NCBI RefSeq assembly: GCF_000718165.1
Contig: NZ_JOEY01000002.1
Coordinates: 124,001 to 188,000, forward strand
From: Streptomyces fulvoviolaceus
Lineage (GTDB): Bacteria > Actinomycetota > Actinomycetes > Streptomycetales > Streptomycetaceae
Direction of reading: 5' to 3'
DNA length: 64,000 nucleotides
In this document: positions 1-9,548 of the stretch, one piece after another
Position numbering within the stretch: the stretch's first letter is position 1
Layout: each line of letters opens with the position of its first letter
Notes under the pieces: generated by a model
Databases searched by the model: none
Told to the model about the DNA's origin: nothing
Seen by the model: only the letters and a program-made list of their open reading frames with translations
Made by a program: the position numbers and the translations under genes

Positions 1-1485
1 GCGCTTGTAGGGGGCGACGCGTTCGGCGACGTACATCATGACCTCTCCTTCGGAGAGGTCGGTCGCGGTCGACTGGCGGACCACGTACGCGTGCGGGACC
101 TCGTTGTTGTCGTCGTTGTAGACGCCGATGACGGCCGCGTCCGCGATGCCCGGGTGGGTGAGGAGCAGCGCCTCCAGCTCGGCGGGGGCCACCTGGAAGC
201 CCTTGTACTTGATGAGCTCCTTGACGCGGTCGACGACGAACAGCCAGCCGTCGGCGTCGACATGGCCCACGTCCCCCGTGTGCAGCCAGCCCTCCTCGTC
301 GATCATCGCGGCGGTGGCGTCGGGGTGGCCGAGGTAGCCCTTCATGATCTGGGGGCCGCGGATGAGGATCTCGCCGGGCTCGCCGATGAGGAGGTCCTTG
401 TCGGGGTCGTCGAGGGAGACGATGCGCATCTCGGTGCCGGCGATGAGCTTGCCGACGGTTCCGGGGGGCGCCTCGTGCATGGCGTTCAGGGGGACGACGT
501 GGGTGCCGGGCGAGAGTTCCGTCATGCCGTAGGCCTGGCCCACGGGCGGCAGGTTCAGGCGCTGGGAGCAGGCGGCCGAGAGCTTGGCGTCCAGGGGGGC
601 GGCGGCGCTGACGATGTACTTCAGGGACGACAGGTCGTACTGCTCGACCAGCGGGTGCTTGGCGAGGGCGAGGACGATCGGCGGGGCGACGTACAGGCCG
701 GTGATGCGGTGGTTCTGGATGGCCGCCAGGAAGGTCTCCAGGTCGAAGCGGGGCAGGACGACGACCGTGGCGCCCCGGCGCAGGGGGGCGTTCATGAGGG
801 CCGTCAGGCCGTAGATGTGGAAGAAGGGCAGCACGGCGAGGATGCGGTCGCCGGGGCCGGCGTCGATGGCGGGCTGGAGCTGCGCCAGGTTGGTGGCGAT
901 CTGGCGGTGCGTGAGCATGACGCCCTTGGGGATGCCCGTCGTGCCGGACGAGTACGGCAGCGCGGCCACGTCCTCCGCCGGGTCGATGTCGACCTGCGGT
1001 TCGGGGGCCGTCGAGGCCAGCATGTCGATGAGCGAGCGGTGTCCGGGGGCGCTGTCGCAGACGAAGATCTCCTCGACGCCGCCCGCGAGTTCGGCGGCCC
1101 GGCGTGCCGTCTCCAGCAGGGGCGAGACGGTGATGATCCAGCGGGCGGCCGAGTCGGTGAGCTGCTTGGCGAACTCCTCCGGCGTGGCCAGCGGGTGCAC
1201 GGTGGTGACGGAGGCACCCGCGCGCGTGGCGGCGTAGAACGCGGTCGGGAAGGCGACGGTGTTCGGGCTGTGCAGGGCGAGGACGTCGCCCTTGTGCACG
1301 CCCGCCTCGGCGAGTGCGGCGGCGATGCGCCGGTGGAACCGGTCGAGTTGGTCGTAGGTGAGGGTGGTGCCGTCCGTGCCGTCGATGAGCGCGGGCGCGT
1401 CACCGAACTCGGCGGCCCGGCCCAGCACCGCTTCGTGGATGGGGAGTTCGACGGGCGGGACGTCTGCGTACTCGCTGCGGAACAT
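1..1485 (-). CDS. 4-coumarate-CoA ligase-like acyl-CoA synthetase (3' end outside window)
   Basis: AMP-forming ligase that would activate a carboxylic acid to its CoA thioester via an acyl-adenylate. The visible 495 codons show the AMP-binding P-loop SSGTTGIPKG at about residues 179-188, then GYLGHPDAT, DGWLHTGDVG and YKGFQVAPAELE in the C-terminal part. The frame is still open at base 1 just after APYKR, so the last roughly 30 residues, including the usual catalytic lysine, lie outside. The ATG at 1485 has a GAGGAGG ribosome site. It is the last visible gene of the catabolic operon, 46 bp after the acyl-CoA dehydrogenase, and probably supplies the acyl-CoA for it. The family call is firm; the substrate (aryl, fatty or terpenoid acid) cannot be read from the sequence. 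Confidence 0.9.
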   Translation of the reverse strand, partial: MFRSEYADVPPVELPIHEAVLGRAAEFGDAPALIDGTDGTTLTYDQLDRFHRRIAAALAEAGVHKGDVLALHSPNTVAFPTAFYAATRAGASVTTVHPLATPEEFAKQLTDSAARWIITVSPLLETARRAAELAGGVEEIFVCDSAPGHRSLIDMLASTAPEPQVDIDPAEDVAALPYSSGTTGIPKGVMLTHRQIATNLAQLQPAIDAGPGDRILAVLPFFHIYGLTALMNAPLRRGATVVVLPRFDLETFLAAIQNHRITGLYVAPPIVLALAKHPLVEQYDLSSLKYIVSAAAPLDAKLSAACSQRLNLPPVGQAYGMTELSPGTHVVPLNAMHEAPPGTVGKLIAGTEMRIVSLDDPDKDLLIGEPGEILIRGPQIMKGYLGHPDATAAMIDEEGWLHTGDVGHVDADGWLFVVDRVKELIKYKGFQVAPAELEALLLTHPGIADAAVIGVYNDDNNEVPHAYVVRQSTATDLSEGEVMMYVAERVAPYKR

Positions 1486-1531
1486 GGTTCCTCCTCGTGC
1501 GAATGGCACAACCCATTCAGCACAGTGCCGT

Positions 1532-2662
1532 TCAGTACGACTTGGGCAGACCCAGGGTCTGGTGGGAGACGTAGTTGAGAATCATCTCCCGGCTCACCGG
1601 AGCAATACGAGCCACGCGGGCGGCTGTTATCAACGAGGCGAGACCGAATTCCCGGGTGAGGCCGTTTCCGCCGAGGGTGTGCACGGCCTGGTCGACCGCC
1701 CGCACGCAGGCCTCCCCCGCCGCGTACTTCGCCATGTTGGCGGCTTCACCTGCGCCTACGTCGTCTCCCTCGTCGTACAGGTAGGCCGCCTTCTGCATCA
1801 TCAGGCGGGCCAGTTCGAGGTCGATGTGCGCCTGGGCCAAGGGGTGCGCGATGGCCTGGTGGGCGCCGATGGGGGTGTTCCACACGGTGCGGTCGCGGGC
1901 GTAAGTGATCGCTTGCGCGAGGGCGTAGCGGCCCATACCGATCGCGAAGGCGGCCGTCATGATGCGTTCGGGGTTGAGGCCGGCGAAGAGTTGCAGGAGG
2001 CCTGCGTCCTCGTCTCCCACCAGGGCTTCGGCGGGGAGTCTGATGTCGTCCAGGGTCAGCTCGAACTGTTTCTCCACGGCTTGGAGTTCCATGTCGATCT
2101 GGTGGCGTCGGAAGCCTTCGGCGTCCCTCGGGACGATGAACAGGCAGGGCTTGAGACGACCGGTGCGGGAGTCTTCTGTTCGGCCGACTATGAGGGTGGC
2201 GTCGGCTATGTCCACGCCCGAGATGAAGACCTTGCGGCCTGTGAGCAGCCAGTCCGATCCGTCGCGGCGGGCCGTGGTGGTGATGCGGTGGCTGTTGGAG
2301 CCGGCGTCCGGTTCGGTGATGCCGAAGGCCATCGTGCGGGTGCCGTCCGCCAAGGCGGGGAGCCACTCCTGTTTCTGGGCGTCTGTGCCGAAGCGGGCGA
2401 TGACTGTGCCACAGATGGCGGGAGACACGACCATCATCAGGAGGGGGCAGCCTGCGGCACCCAACTCTTCGAGGACTATGGAGAGTTCCGCTATTCCGCC
2501 GCCTCCGCCGCCGTATTCCTCCGGGAGGTTGACGCCTAGGTAGCCGAGTTTGGCTGCCTCCGACCAGAGTGTTTCTCGGTCGTAGGTGCGGCCGTGGCGT
2601 TTGCCCAGGGCGGCTACGGCTGAGCGGAGGGCCTTGTGGTCTTCGGTTTCGGTCGTGGTCAT
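1532..2662 (-). CDS. acyl-CoA dehydrogenase
   Basis: FAD-dependent alpha,beta-dehydrogenase of acyl-CoA thioesters, 376 residues, normal family length. The flavin-binding segment FGITEPDAGSNS lies in the middle and the C-terminal substrate/catalytic region LGGNGLTREFG near the end. The ATG at 2662 follows GAGGGAG with good spacing; the open frame extends further upstream but has no comparable start signal. A dispersed Streptomyces repeat fills the gap between this gene and the biotin carboxylase upstream. In context it would form the enoyl-CoA that the biotin-dependent carboxylase uses, as in leucine or citronellyl-CoA degradation. The exact chain specificity is not visible. Confidence 0.93.
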   Translation of the reverse strand: MTTTETEDHKALRSAVAALGKRHGRTYDRETLWSEAAKLGYLGVNLPEEYGGGGGGIAELSIVLEELGAAGCPLLMMVVSPAICGTVIARFGTDAQKQEWLPALADGTRTMAFGITEPDAGSNSHRITTTARRDGSDWLLTGRKVFISGVDIADATLIVGRTEDSRTGRLKPCLFIVPRDAEGFRRHQIDMELQAVEKQFELTLDDIRLPAEALVGDEDAGLLQLFAGLNPERIMTAAFAIGMGRYALAQAITYARDRTVWNTPIGAHQAIAHPLAQAHIDLELARLMMQKAAYLYDEGDDVGAGEAANMAKYAAGEACVRAVDQAVHTLGGNGLTREFGLASLITAARVARIAPVSREMILNYVSHQTLGLPKSY

Positions 2663-2675
2663 GTGACTCCCTCGT

Positions 2676-2735
2676 CGTGGCCGGTCGCGCCCGCGCGGCG
2701 ATAGCCGCGAATTGATGCAGCCCCGCGCCCCTAGG
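2676..2735 (+). repeat. dispersed Streptomyces intergenic repeat, copy A
   Basis: About 60 bp running from CGTGGCCGGTCGCGCCC to AGCCCCGCGCCCCTAGG. It matches copies B (41923-41990), C (50495-50551) and shortened D (61548-61582). It contains a GC-rich inverted repeat (GCGGC...GCCGC) and supplies the TAG stop codon of the upstream carboxylase gene (2731-2733). Confidence 0.75.
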
Positions 2736-4572
2736 TGGGCTCGACCACCGCCAGCAGTTCGTCCACCGTTACCTGCTTGCCAGGTACTACGCGAAGGGCC
2801 CTCAGGGTTCCCGTGAGCGGTGCCGTGATCTTGTGTTCCATCTTCATCGCCTCCAGCCACAGGAGGGGCTGTCCGGCCTCTACGGCGGCTCCCTCGGCCA
2901 AGCCCTCCGCAACCCGCACCACCGTCCCCGGCATGGGGGCCAGCAGCGAGCCCGGGGCATGCTGAGCCGTCGGGTCGGGGAAGCGGGGTAGGGCCTTGAG
3001 CGCGGTGGTGTTCACGTACAGCTCGTCGCCGTATCGCGACACCTCGAACTTCCGCTGCACGCCCTCCACTTCGAGTACGACGAGCCCCGCGTCCGCGTGT
3101 ACGACGCGCACCCCGTCCGCCGTGAGGCCCTGGCGGGTGTGCCGGTACCGGACCTCGTGCTCCTCGCCCGCCATCGCATAGCGCTTCGTCTGTGGTTGGG
3201 ACGGGACGTTGCGCCAGCCGCCGAAGCGGGAGCGGTTATGGGCGTCGGCGAGGGCGGCGGCCAGGGGGGCGTGCGGGTCACCCATCCCACAGCGGGTGAG
3301 TTCGGGCAGGTGGCGGTCGTAGAAGCCCGTGTCCATGCGGGCGGTGGTGAACTCCTTGTGGCGCAGGGAGTTCACCAGCAGGTCCCTGTTGGTGGTCGGG
3401 CCGTGGATCTGTGCCCGTTCCAGGGCGGAGGCCAGCTTGCGGATGGCCTCCGCGCGCGTGGGGGCGTGGGCGATGGCCTTGGCGAGCATCGGGTCGTAGT
3501 GGACGCCTATGGGGTCGCCGTCCCCGTAACCCGTGTCCAGGCGGACGTCCGGGACGGTGAGGCGGTGGAGGGTGCCGGTCTGCGGGGTCCAGTCGTGGGC
3601 GGGGTCCTCGGCGTAGAGGCGGGCCTCGACGGCGTGGCCACGCGCGCGCGGGGGGTCGTTCGGGAGGGTGTGGCCCTCGGCGATCCGGATCTGTTCCGCC
3701 ACCAGGTCGAGGTCGTACACGGCCTCCGTGACCGGGTGTTCCACCTGGAGGCGGGTGTTCATCTCCAGGAAGTGGGCCTTGCCGTCGGCCACCAGGAACT
3801 CGACGGTGCCGGCGCCCACGTAGTCGACGGCGCGTGCGGCGCGCACGGCCAGCGCGCACACCTCTTCCGCGAGCCCCTCGGAGAGGCCGGGTGCCGGGGC
3901 CTCCTCGATCACCTTCTGGTGGCGGCGCTGGAGGGAGCAGTCGCGGGTGCCGAGCGCCCAGACCGTGCCGTGGGCGTCGGCGAGGATCTGCACCTCGACG
4001 TGGCGACCGTCCTCGACGTAGGGCTCGACGAACACCTCACCGTCGCCGAAGGCGCTCGCGGCCTCGGCGCGTGCGCCCTCCAGCGCGGCACTCAAATCCT
4101 CCAGACGACGCACGACGCGCATCCCGCGCCCTCCGCCGCCCGCGGCCGCCTTCACCAGCACCGGCAGGTCGGCCGCCCCGACCTCACGCAACGGCGCGAG
4201 CCCCATGAGCTCCTTCGCGCGCGTCTTGGACGCCATCGCCTCGATCGCCTCCGGGGGCGGCCCGATCCAGACCAGGCCCGCGTCCAGGACGGCGCGTGCG
4301 AAGTCGGCGTTCTCGGAGAGGAAGCCGTAGCCGGGGTGCACGGCGTCGGCGCCGGACGCGACGGCCGCCTTCACGATCAGGTCGGCACGCAGATACGTCT
4401 CGGCGGGCGCTGCCCCCGGCAGCCGTACCGTCGCGTCGGCCACGCGCGCGTGGAGGGCGTTCGCGTCGGCGTCCGAGTGCACGGCGACCGTCCGGATTCC
4501 CAACTCACGGCACGTGCGGAAGATCCGGCAGGCGATCTCGCCCCGGTTGGCGACAAGCACAGTCCCTATCAA
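2731..4572 (-). CDS. acyl-CoA carboxylase alpha subunit (biotin carboxylase + biotin carrier domain)
   Basis: ATP-dependent biotin carboxylation and biotin carrier on one 613-residue chain; it would act with the carboxyltransferase encoded just upstream. The N-terminus VLVANRGEIACRIFR is the biotin carboxylase signature, followed by the glycine-rich ATP-grasp loop KAAAGGGGRGM, EMNTRLQVEHPVTE, and the biotinyl domain with EAMKMEH (biotin lysine about 577). The best start is the TTG at 4572, 8 bp after the carboxyltransferase stop and preceded by GAGGA. Oddity: just before the ATP-grasp loop the usual AAGVPV-type segment after KELM appears to be missing about 7 residues. Partner genes suggest methylcrotonyl- or geranyl-CoA-type carboxylation, but the substrate is set by the beta subunit. 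Confidence 0.93.
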   Translation of the reverse strand: MIGTVLVANRGEIACRIFRTCRELGIRTVAVHSDADANALHARVADATVRLPGAAPAETYLRADLIVKAAVASGADAVHPGYGFLSENADFARAVLDAGLVWIGPPPEAIEAMASKTRAKELMGLAPLREVGAADLPVLVKAAAGGGGRGMRVVRRLEDLSAALEGARAEAASAFGDGEVFVEPYVEDGRHVEVQILADAHGTVWALGTRDCSLQRRHQKVIEEAPAPGLSEGLAEEVCALAVRAARAVDYVGAGTVEFLVADGKAHFLEMNTRLQVEHPVTEAVYDLDLVAEQIRIAEGHTLPNDPPRARGHAVEARLYAEDPAHDWTPQTGTLHRLTVPDVRLDTGYGDGDPIGVHYDPMLAKAIAHAPTRAEAIRKLASALERAQIHGPTTNRDLLVNSLRHKEFTTARMDTGFYDRHLPELTRCGMGDPHAPLAAALADAHNRSRFGGWRNVPSQPQTKRYAMAGEEHEVRYRHTRQGLTADGVRVVHADAGLVVLEVEGVQRKFEVSRYGDELYVNTTALKALPRFPDPTAQHAPGSLLAPMPGTVVRVAEGLAEGAAVEAGQPLLWLEAMKMEHKITAPLTGTLRALRVVPGKQVTVDELLAVVEPT

Positions 4573-4580
4573 GTGATTCC

Positions 4581-6179
4581 TCACATCCGGAAGACGCCGA
4601 AGCCGCCGCGCGCACCCTCGTACGGCGCCGTGTGGATGGCCGACAGGCACAGACCCAGCACCGTGCGGGTGTCGCGCGGGTCGATGACGCCGTCGTCGTA
4701 CAGCCGCCCGGACAGGAACATCGGCAGCGACTCGGACTCGATCTGCTGCTCCACCATGGCGCGCAGCGCCGCGTCCGCCTCCTCGTCGTACGGCTGCCCC
4801 TTCGCGGCCGCCGACTGGCGGGCGACGATGGAGAGCACGCCGGCGAGCTGCTGCGGGCCCATGACGGCCGACTTGGCGCTGGGCCAGGCGAAGAGGAAGC
4901 GGGGGTCGTAGGCCCGGCCGCACATGCCGTAGTGGCCCGCCCCGTACGACGCCCCCATGAGCACGGAGAGATGGGGCACCCGGCTGTTGCTCACCGCGTT
5001 GATCATCATCGCGCCGTGTTTGATGATGCCGCCCTGCTCGTACTCCTTGCCGACCATGTAGCCGGTGGTGTTGTGCAGGAACAGGAGCGGGATGTCGCGC
5101 TGGTTGGCGAGCTGGATGAACTGGGCCGCCTTCTGGGACTCCTCGCTGAACAGGACCCCTTGGGCGTTCGCCAGCACACCCACCGGATAGCCGTGGAGCG
5201 TCGCCCAGCCCGTCGTCAGGCTCGTCCCGTACAGCGGCTTGAACTCGTCGAAGTCGGAGGCGTCGACGATGCGGGCGATGACCTCTCGGGGGTCGAAGGG
5301 CGTCCTCAGGTCGCCCGGGACAACGCCCAGGAGCTCATCGGTGGAGTACTTGGGCGGCTCGGCCGGGCCCGGATCGCCGTACGCCTTGCGGTGGTTGAGG
5401 CGGGCCACGACCCGCCGTGCCTGCCGCACGGCGTCCTGCTCGTCCACGGCGAAGTAGTCGGCGAGACCCGACACGCGCGCGTGCATCTCGGCGCCGCCGA
5501 GCGACTCGTCGTCGCTCTCCTCACCGGTGGCCATCTTCACCAGGGGCGGGCCGCCGAGGAACACCTTCGCGCGCTCCTTGACCATGATCACGTGGTCGGA
5601 CATGCCGGGGATGTAGGCACCCCCGGCGGTCGAGTTCCCGAAGACGACGGCGATGGTGGGGATGCCGGCGGCGGAAAGCCGGGTGAGGTCGCGGAAGATG
5701 GCGCCCCCGGGGATGAAGATCTCCTTCTGGGACGGCAGATCGGCGCCTCCCGACTCCACCAGGCTGATGCACGGGAGCCGGTTGGCGAGCGCGATGTCGT
5801 TCGCGCGCAGGGCCTTCTTCAGCGACCACGGGTTGCTGGCGCCGCCCCGCACGGTGGGGTCGTTCGCGGTGATCAGGCACTCCACGCCCTCGACGACACC
5901 GATGCCGGTGACCAGGGAGGCCCCGACGGCGTAGTCGCTGCCCCAGGCGGCCAGCAGGGACAGTTCCAGGAAGGGGGTGTCGGGGTCGAGGAGCAGCTCG
6001 ATGCGCTCACGGGCGAGCAACTTGCCGCGTTTCCGGTGCCGTTGGACGTACTTCTCGCCGCCGCCCGCGAGGGCCTTGGCGTGTTCGGCGGTCAGCTCGT
6101 CCAGCTTGGCGAGCATGGCCTCGCGGTGGGCGCGGTAGTCGGGACTGTTGGTGTCCAGCGTCGAGGACAGGACGGTCAC
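4581..6179 (-). CDS. acyl-CoA carboxylase beta subunit (carboxyltransferase)
   Basis: Transfers CO2 from biotin to an acyl-CoA; 532 residues, the usual size of methylcrotonyl/geranyl-CoA carboxylase beta subunits. Visible crotonase-fold landmarks include GGASNPWSLKKALR, ESGGADLPSQ, NSTAGGAYIPG, the central FSEESQKAAQFIQLANQR, and GASYGAGHYGMCGRAYDPRF near the C-terminus. The start is the GTG at 6179, overlapping the stop of the upstream AtuA-type gene by four bases (GTGA), so translation is probably coupled. With the alpha subunit only 8 bp downstream, the two form an obvious enzyme pair. The close link to an AtuA homologue favours a terpenoid or branched-chain substrate over acetyl- or propionyl-CoA; this is inference. 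Confidence 0.94.
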   Translation of the reverse strand: MTVLSSTLDTNSPDYRAHREAMLAKLDELTAEHAKALAGGGEKYVQRHRKRGKLLARERIELLLDPDTPFLELSLLAAWGSDYAVGASLVTGIGVVEGVECLITANDPTVRGGASNPWSLKKALRANDIALANRLPCISLVESGGADLPSQKEIFIPGGAIFRDLTRLSAAGIPTIAVVFGNSTAGGAYIPGMSDHVIMVKERAKVFLGGPPLVKMATGEESDDESLGGAEMHARVSGLADYFAVDEQDAVRQARRVVARLNHRKAYGDPGPAEPPKYSTDELLGVVPGDLRTPFDPREVIARIVDASDFDEFKPLYGTSLTTGWATLHGYPVGVLANAQGVLFSEESQKAAQFIQLANQRDIPLLFLHNTTGYMVGKEYEQGGIIKHGAMMINAVSNSRVPHLSVLMGASYGAGHYGMCGRAYDPRFLFAWPSAKSAVMGPQQLAGVLSIVARQSAAAKGQPYDEEADAALRAMVEQQIESESLPMFLSGRLYDDGVIDPRDTRTVLGLCLSAIHTAPYEGARGGFGVFRM

Positions 6180-7846
6180 AGCAGGGCCTCCGGGATGTCC
6201 AGGTGGCGGGAGCGCAGCCATTCGCCGAGCGCCTTGGCCTGCGGGTCGAAACGGTGCTGGGCGGCGACGCCCTCGCCGAGGATTCCCTCGACGACGAAGT
6301 TGAGGGCGCGGAGTCGGGGCAGGGTGTGCCGGGTGACGGGCAGGTCGGCCGTCTCCGGCAGGAGTTCACGCAGCCGGTCGACGGTCAGGGTGTGCGCGAG
6401 CCACCGCCACGCCTCCTCCGTCCGGGCCCAGACCCCCACGTTGGCGTTCCCGCCCTTGTCGCCGCTGCGGGCGCCGACGACGAGGCCGAGGGGGGCGCGC
6501 CGGGTGGGTGCGGAAGGCAGGGGCTCGGGCAGGGGCGGCTCCGGCACCTCGTCGAGTACGACGGTCTCGTGGGCGGGCGGCACAGGGATCCGTCGCCCGT
6601 CGTGGAGGACCGCCACATGGTCGACGGCACCATGGGGGACGTACACATCCTCGAAGACCCCATACGGCGAGCCCTTTCCAGGTGGCGCGAGCACATGGAA
6701 GCCGGGGTAGCCGGCCAGTGCCAGCTCCACGGCGGCCCCGCTGAGCGCCCGCCCGACCACCGCCTCGTCCGGGTCCCGTACGACGAGCCGCAGCAGGGCG
6801 CTCGCGGTCTCCTCGGTGTCGGCGTCGGGGCGGTCGGTGCGGGCGAGGTCCCAGCGCACGCCGGTGACCTTGCCGAGGGCCGCCTCCATCTGCTCCCGCA
6901 CCAGCGCGGCCTTGGCCTCGATGTCGAGGCCGGTCAGGACGAAGGCGACCTCGTTGCGGAAGCCGCCGAGGCGGTTGAGGCCGACCTTGAGGGTCGGGGG
7001 CGGGGGCTCGCCGTGTACGCCCTCGACGCGGACCCGGTCGGGGCCGTCCTGGGTGAGCCGGATCGTGTCGAGGCGTGCGGTGACGTCGGGTCCGGCGTAC
7101 CGGGCGCCGGTCGTCTCGTAGAGGAGCTGGGCGGTGACCGTGCCGACGTCGACGAAGCCGCCGGTGCCGGGGTGTTTGGTGATGACGGCGGTGCCGTCCT
7201 CGTGGAGTTCGGCGAGCGGGAAGCCCGGTCGGCGGACATCCCCTTCCTGGAAGAACGCGTAGTTGCCGCCGGTCGCCTGCGTCCCGCACTCCAGGACGTG
7301 CCCGGCGACGACGGCCCCCGCGAGCCGGTCGTACTCCCCGGGCCCGCAGCCGAAGTGGGCGGCGGCGGGCCCGGTGACCAGGGCCGCGTCCGTCACCCGG
7401 CCGGTGACCACGATGTCGGCACCCTCGCGCAGACAGGCCGCGATACCGAAGCCGCCGAGGTAGGCGTGGGCGGCGAGGCTGCCGGGGTACTCAAGGGCGA
7501 GGTCGTCGCCCTCGACGTGGGCGACGCGGACGGTGAGGCCGAGACGGTCGGCCAACTCCCGTATCCGGGAGGCGAGTCCGGCCGGGTTGAGGCCGCCCGC
7601 GTTGGTGACGATCCTGACCCCGCGCTCCTGCGCGATCCCCAGGCACTCCTCCAACTGCCGCAGGAAGGTGCGGGCGTACCCGGCACCGGGGTCCTTCAGC
7701 CGGTCGCGGCCCAGGATGAGCATGGTCAGTTCGGCGAGGTAGTCCCCGGTGAGGACGTCCAGTTCGCCGCCGGTGAGCATCTCGCGCAGGGCGTCGAAGC
7801 GGTCGCCGTAGAACCCGGAGGCGTTGCCGATACGCAGAGCCCTCAC
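6176..7846 (-). CDS. AtuA-type DUF1446 acyclic terpene utilisation protein
   Basis: A 556-residue protein of the AtuA/DUF1446 family; the Pseudomonas member belongs to the citronellol/geranyl-CoA degradation cluster but its reaction is not well defined. Recognisable blocks are [12 protein letters not shown] at the N-terminus, [10 protein letters not shown], the DDL/GGFGIA region, [32 protein letters not shown] (family landmark, in part), and the C-terminal ferredoxin-like module with [14 protein letters not shown]. The GTG start at 7846 overlaps the upstream stop by four bases, and its own stop overlaps the carboxyltransferase start by four. Its place inside a carboxylase/acyl-CoA dehydrogenase operon is the main argument for a terpene or branched acyl-CoA pathway. 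Confidence 0.88.
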   Translation of the reverse strand: MRALRIGNASGFYGDRFDALREMLTGGELDVLTGDYLAELTMLILGRDRLKDPGAGYARTFLRQLEECLGIAQERGVRIVTNAGGLNPAGLASRIRELADRLGLTVRVAHVEGDDLALEYPGSLAAHAYLGGFGIAACLREGADIVVTGRVTDAALVTGPAAAHFGCGPGEYDRLAGAVVAGHVLECGTQATGGNYAFFQEGDVRRPGFPLAELHEDGTAVITKHPGTGGFVDVGTVTAQLLYETTGARYAGPDVTARLDTIRLTQDGPDRVRVEGVHGEPPPPTLKVGLNRLGGFRNEVAFVLTGLDIEAKAALVREQMEAALGKVTGVRWDLARTDRPDADTEETASALLRLVVRDPDEAVVGRALSGAAVELALAGYPGFHVLAPPGKGSPYGVFEDVYVPHGAVDHVAVLHDGRRIPVPPAHETVVLDEVPEPPLPEPLPSAPTRRAPLGLVVGARSGDKGGNANVGVWARTEEAWRWLAHTLTVDRLRELLPETADLPVTRHTLPRLRALNFVVEGILGEGVAAQHRFDPQAKALGEWLRSRHLDIPEALL

Positions 7847-8637
7847 CGGGCGTCCCCCTTCGGCGGGCGTCCGTCGCCCGGCGGGCCCGCGAAGGCCTGG
7901 GCGATGTCCAGCCAGCGGTCGGCGTACTCCCCTACGGCGGTCAGGGCAAGGTCGGCGCGGTGGGCGCGCTGGGTGACCAGGAGGCAGAGGTCGAGCGCGG
8001 GGCCGGTGACGCGGTCGTCGGCGTCCTCGGGGCCGTAGACCCACAACTCACCCGATGGGGCGGCGAGTTCGACGCGGAACTCCTCGAACGGCGAGGTCAG
8101 TCCGTGCACGCCGAAGGCGAAGTCGCGGGTGCGGACGCCGAGGCGGACGATGTGCCGGAGCCGGTCGGTCGGTTCACGTACCAGGCCCAGCGCGTCCGCC
8201 ACGTCCAGGCCGTGAGCCCAGGTCTCCATGAGGCGGGCGGTGGCCATGGAGGCAGCCGACATGGGCGGGCCGTACCAGGGGAAACGGGCGCCGTCGGGCG
8301 CGGTACGCAGGGCGTCCGCGAGGGCCTCACGGCCGGCCCGCCAGTCCGCGAGCAGCTGCGCGGGCGCCTTGGCGGCGCCCTCTTCCGCGCCGTTGTCCAC
8401 GAAGTCGCCGGGTGCGGTCAGCGCGTTCTCGACCTCGCGGGCGAAGGCGTCCTGGTCGGTCACGGCCAGGAGGGAGGAGTGGTCGGTCCAGGCGAGGTGG
8501 GCGATCTGGTGGGCGAGGGTCCAGCGGGGTGCGGGGGTGGGCAGCTTCCACTGCTCCGGCGCCAACTCGGCCACGAGGAGGTCGAGTTCGTCGCTTTCGG
8601 CACGCAGGTCGTCGAACACGGGCGTCGGGTCGGCCAT
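7843..8637 (-). CDS. TIGR03084-family, DinB/maleylpyruvate-isomerase-fold protein
   Basis: 264 residues resembling the actinobacterial TIGR03084 family, which shares the DinB-like four-helix metal-binding fold with mycothiol-dependent enzymes. Visible are the N-terminal [15 protein letters not shown] segment and [14 protein letters not shown], which carry the histidines expected to bind a metal, and the FPWYGPPMS loop. The ATG at 8637 is preferred to a TTG eight codons upstream; neither has a strong ribosome site. It is the first gene of the operon and lies 32 bp from a palindromic operator. The reaction is unknown; a metal- or thiol-dependent isomerase or transferase role is a guess from the fold. 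Confidence 0.8.
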   Translation of the reverse strand: MADPTPVFDDLRAESDELDLLVAELAPEQWKLPTPAPRWTLAHQIAHLAWTDHSSLLAVTDQDAFAREVENALTAPGDFVDNGAEEGAAKAPAQLLADWRAGREALADALRTAPDGARFPWYGPPMSAASMATARLMETWAHGLDVADALGLVREPTDRLRHIVRLGVRTRDFAFGVHGLTSPFEEFRVELAAPSGELWVYGPEDADDRVTGPALDLCLLVTQRAHRADLALTAVGEYADRWLDIAQAFAGPPGDGRPPKGDAR

Positions 8638-8668
8638 GGGGCGAGCATGGCAGCGGGCCAAGAAACAA

Positions 8669-8682
8669 GCAAGCGTGCTTGC
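8669..8682. promoter_or_regulatory. candidate TetR-type operator of the catabolic operon
   Basis: GCAAGC-GT-GCTTGC inverted repeat, 6-bp arms, in the divergent promoter region 32 bp before the TIGR03084 start. Size and symmetry fit a TetR-family site such as those controlling acyl-CoA degradation genes. No TetR gene is adjacent in this window, so the regulator would lie elsewhere. Confidence 0.5.
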
Positions 8683-8743
8683 ATTAATCGGGTCCGGGAA
8701 AATTCGCGTGCCCCGCCCGCCTCCCCCGCAGTACGGTCGCCCG

Positions 8744-9493
8744 ATGCCTGACGAAGACGGTTACTTCGGAGAGTCCGTCGCGGCGACGTACGACGAGTCG
8801 TCGGCGGAGATGTTCGAGTCGGACGCGGTCGATCCGGCCGTCGACCTCTTGGCCGGACTGGCGGAGCTGGCCGGTACCGGCCGAGCCCTGGAGCTGGGCA
8901 TCGGCACCGGGCGTCTCGCGCTCCCGCTGTCGCGGCGCGGGGTCGAGGTGCACGGCATCGACCTGTCCCGGGCGATGGTGGAGCGGCTGCGCGCCAAGCC
9001 CGGCGGCGACGCGATCGGCGTGACGATCGGGGACTTCGCGACGACCACGGTGGACGGCACCTTCTCCGTCGCCTACCTGGTCTTCAACACGATCATGAAT
9101 CTGACGACGCAGGACGCCCAGGTGGACTGCTTCGCCAACGCCGCGGCCCATCTCGAGCCCGGCGGCCGCTTCGTCGTCGAGGTCATGGTCCCCGACCTGC
9201 GCCGGCTTCCACCCGGGCAGAACGCCGTGCCGTTCCATGTGGGCGAGACACGGATCGGCTTCGACACGTACGACCTCGCCACCCAGTCGATGAGCTCGCA
9301 CCACGTCAGGGTCGAGGACGGACGCGGCTCGTTCCGGTCCATCCCGTTCCGGTACGTGTGGCCGGCAGAGCTGGACCTGATGGCCCGGCTGGCGGGGATG
9401 CGACTGCGGGAGCGGTGGGAGGGATGGACGCGGGGGCCGTTCACGGGCGAGAGCCGTTCGCACGTCTCCGTCTGGGAGAAGACAACCGGCTGA
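8744..9493 (+). CDS. SAM-dependent class I methyltransferase
   Basis: 249-residue Rossmann-type methyltransferase. The SAM motif I reads [15 protein letters not shown], followed by [17 protein letters not shown] (motif II acidic residue) and the [15 protein letters not shown] segment typical of post-motif III. The N-terminal [13 protein letters not shown] matches the leader of many small Streptomyces methyltransferases. The ATG at 8744 begins the family-like sequence; the reading frame is open further upstream but crosses the operator region. It is divergent from the catabolic operon and stands alone, so its acceptor (small molecule or protein) cannot be inferred. Confidence 0.88.
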   Translation: MPDEDGYFGESVAATYDESSAEMFESDAVDPAVDLLAGLAELAGTGRALELGIGTGRLALPLSRRGVEVHGIDLSRAMVERLRAKPGGDAIGVTIGDFATTTVDGTFSVAYLVFNTIMNLTTQDAQVDCFANAAAHLEPGGRFVVEVMVPDLRRLPPGQNAVPFHVGETRIGFDTYDLATQSMSSHHVRVEDGRGSFRSIPFRYVWPAELDLMARLAGMRLRERWEGWTRGPFTGESRSHVSVWEKTTG

Positions 9494-9548
9494 GGGGGTT
9501 TTCCACGGGCCCGGGACGCCGACTCACCTCACCGTGCCCCGGCACCCC

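Noticed and set aside
91..1578. Long open frame on the plus strand, and similar ones at 3097-4911, 4296-6710, 6203-8038 and 13437-16472
   Set aside because: They are antisense shadows of clear minus-strand enzymes, with arginine/glycine/valine-rich nonsense composition, typical of high-GC DNA.
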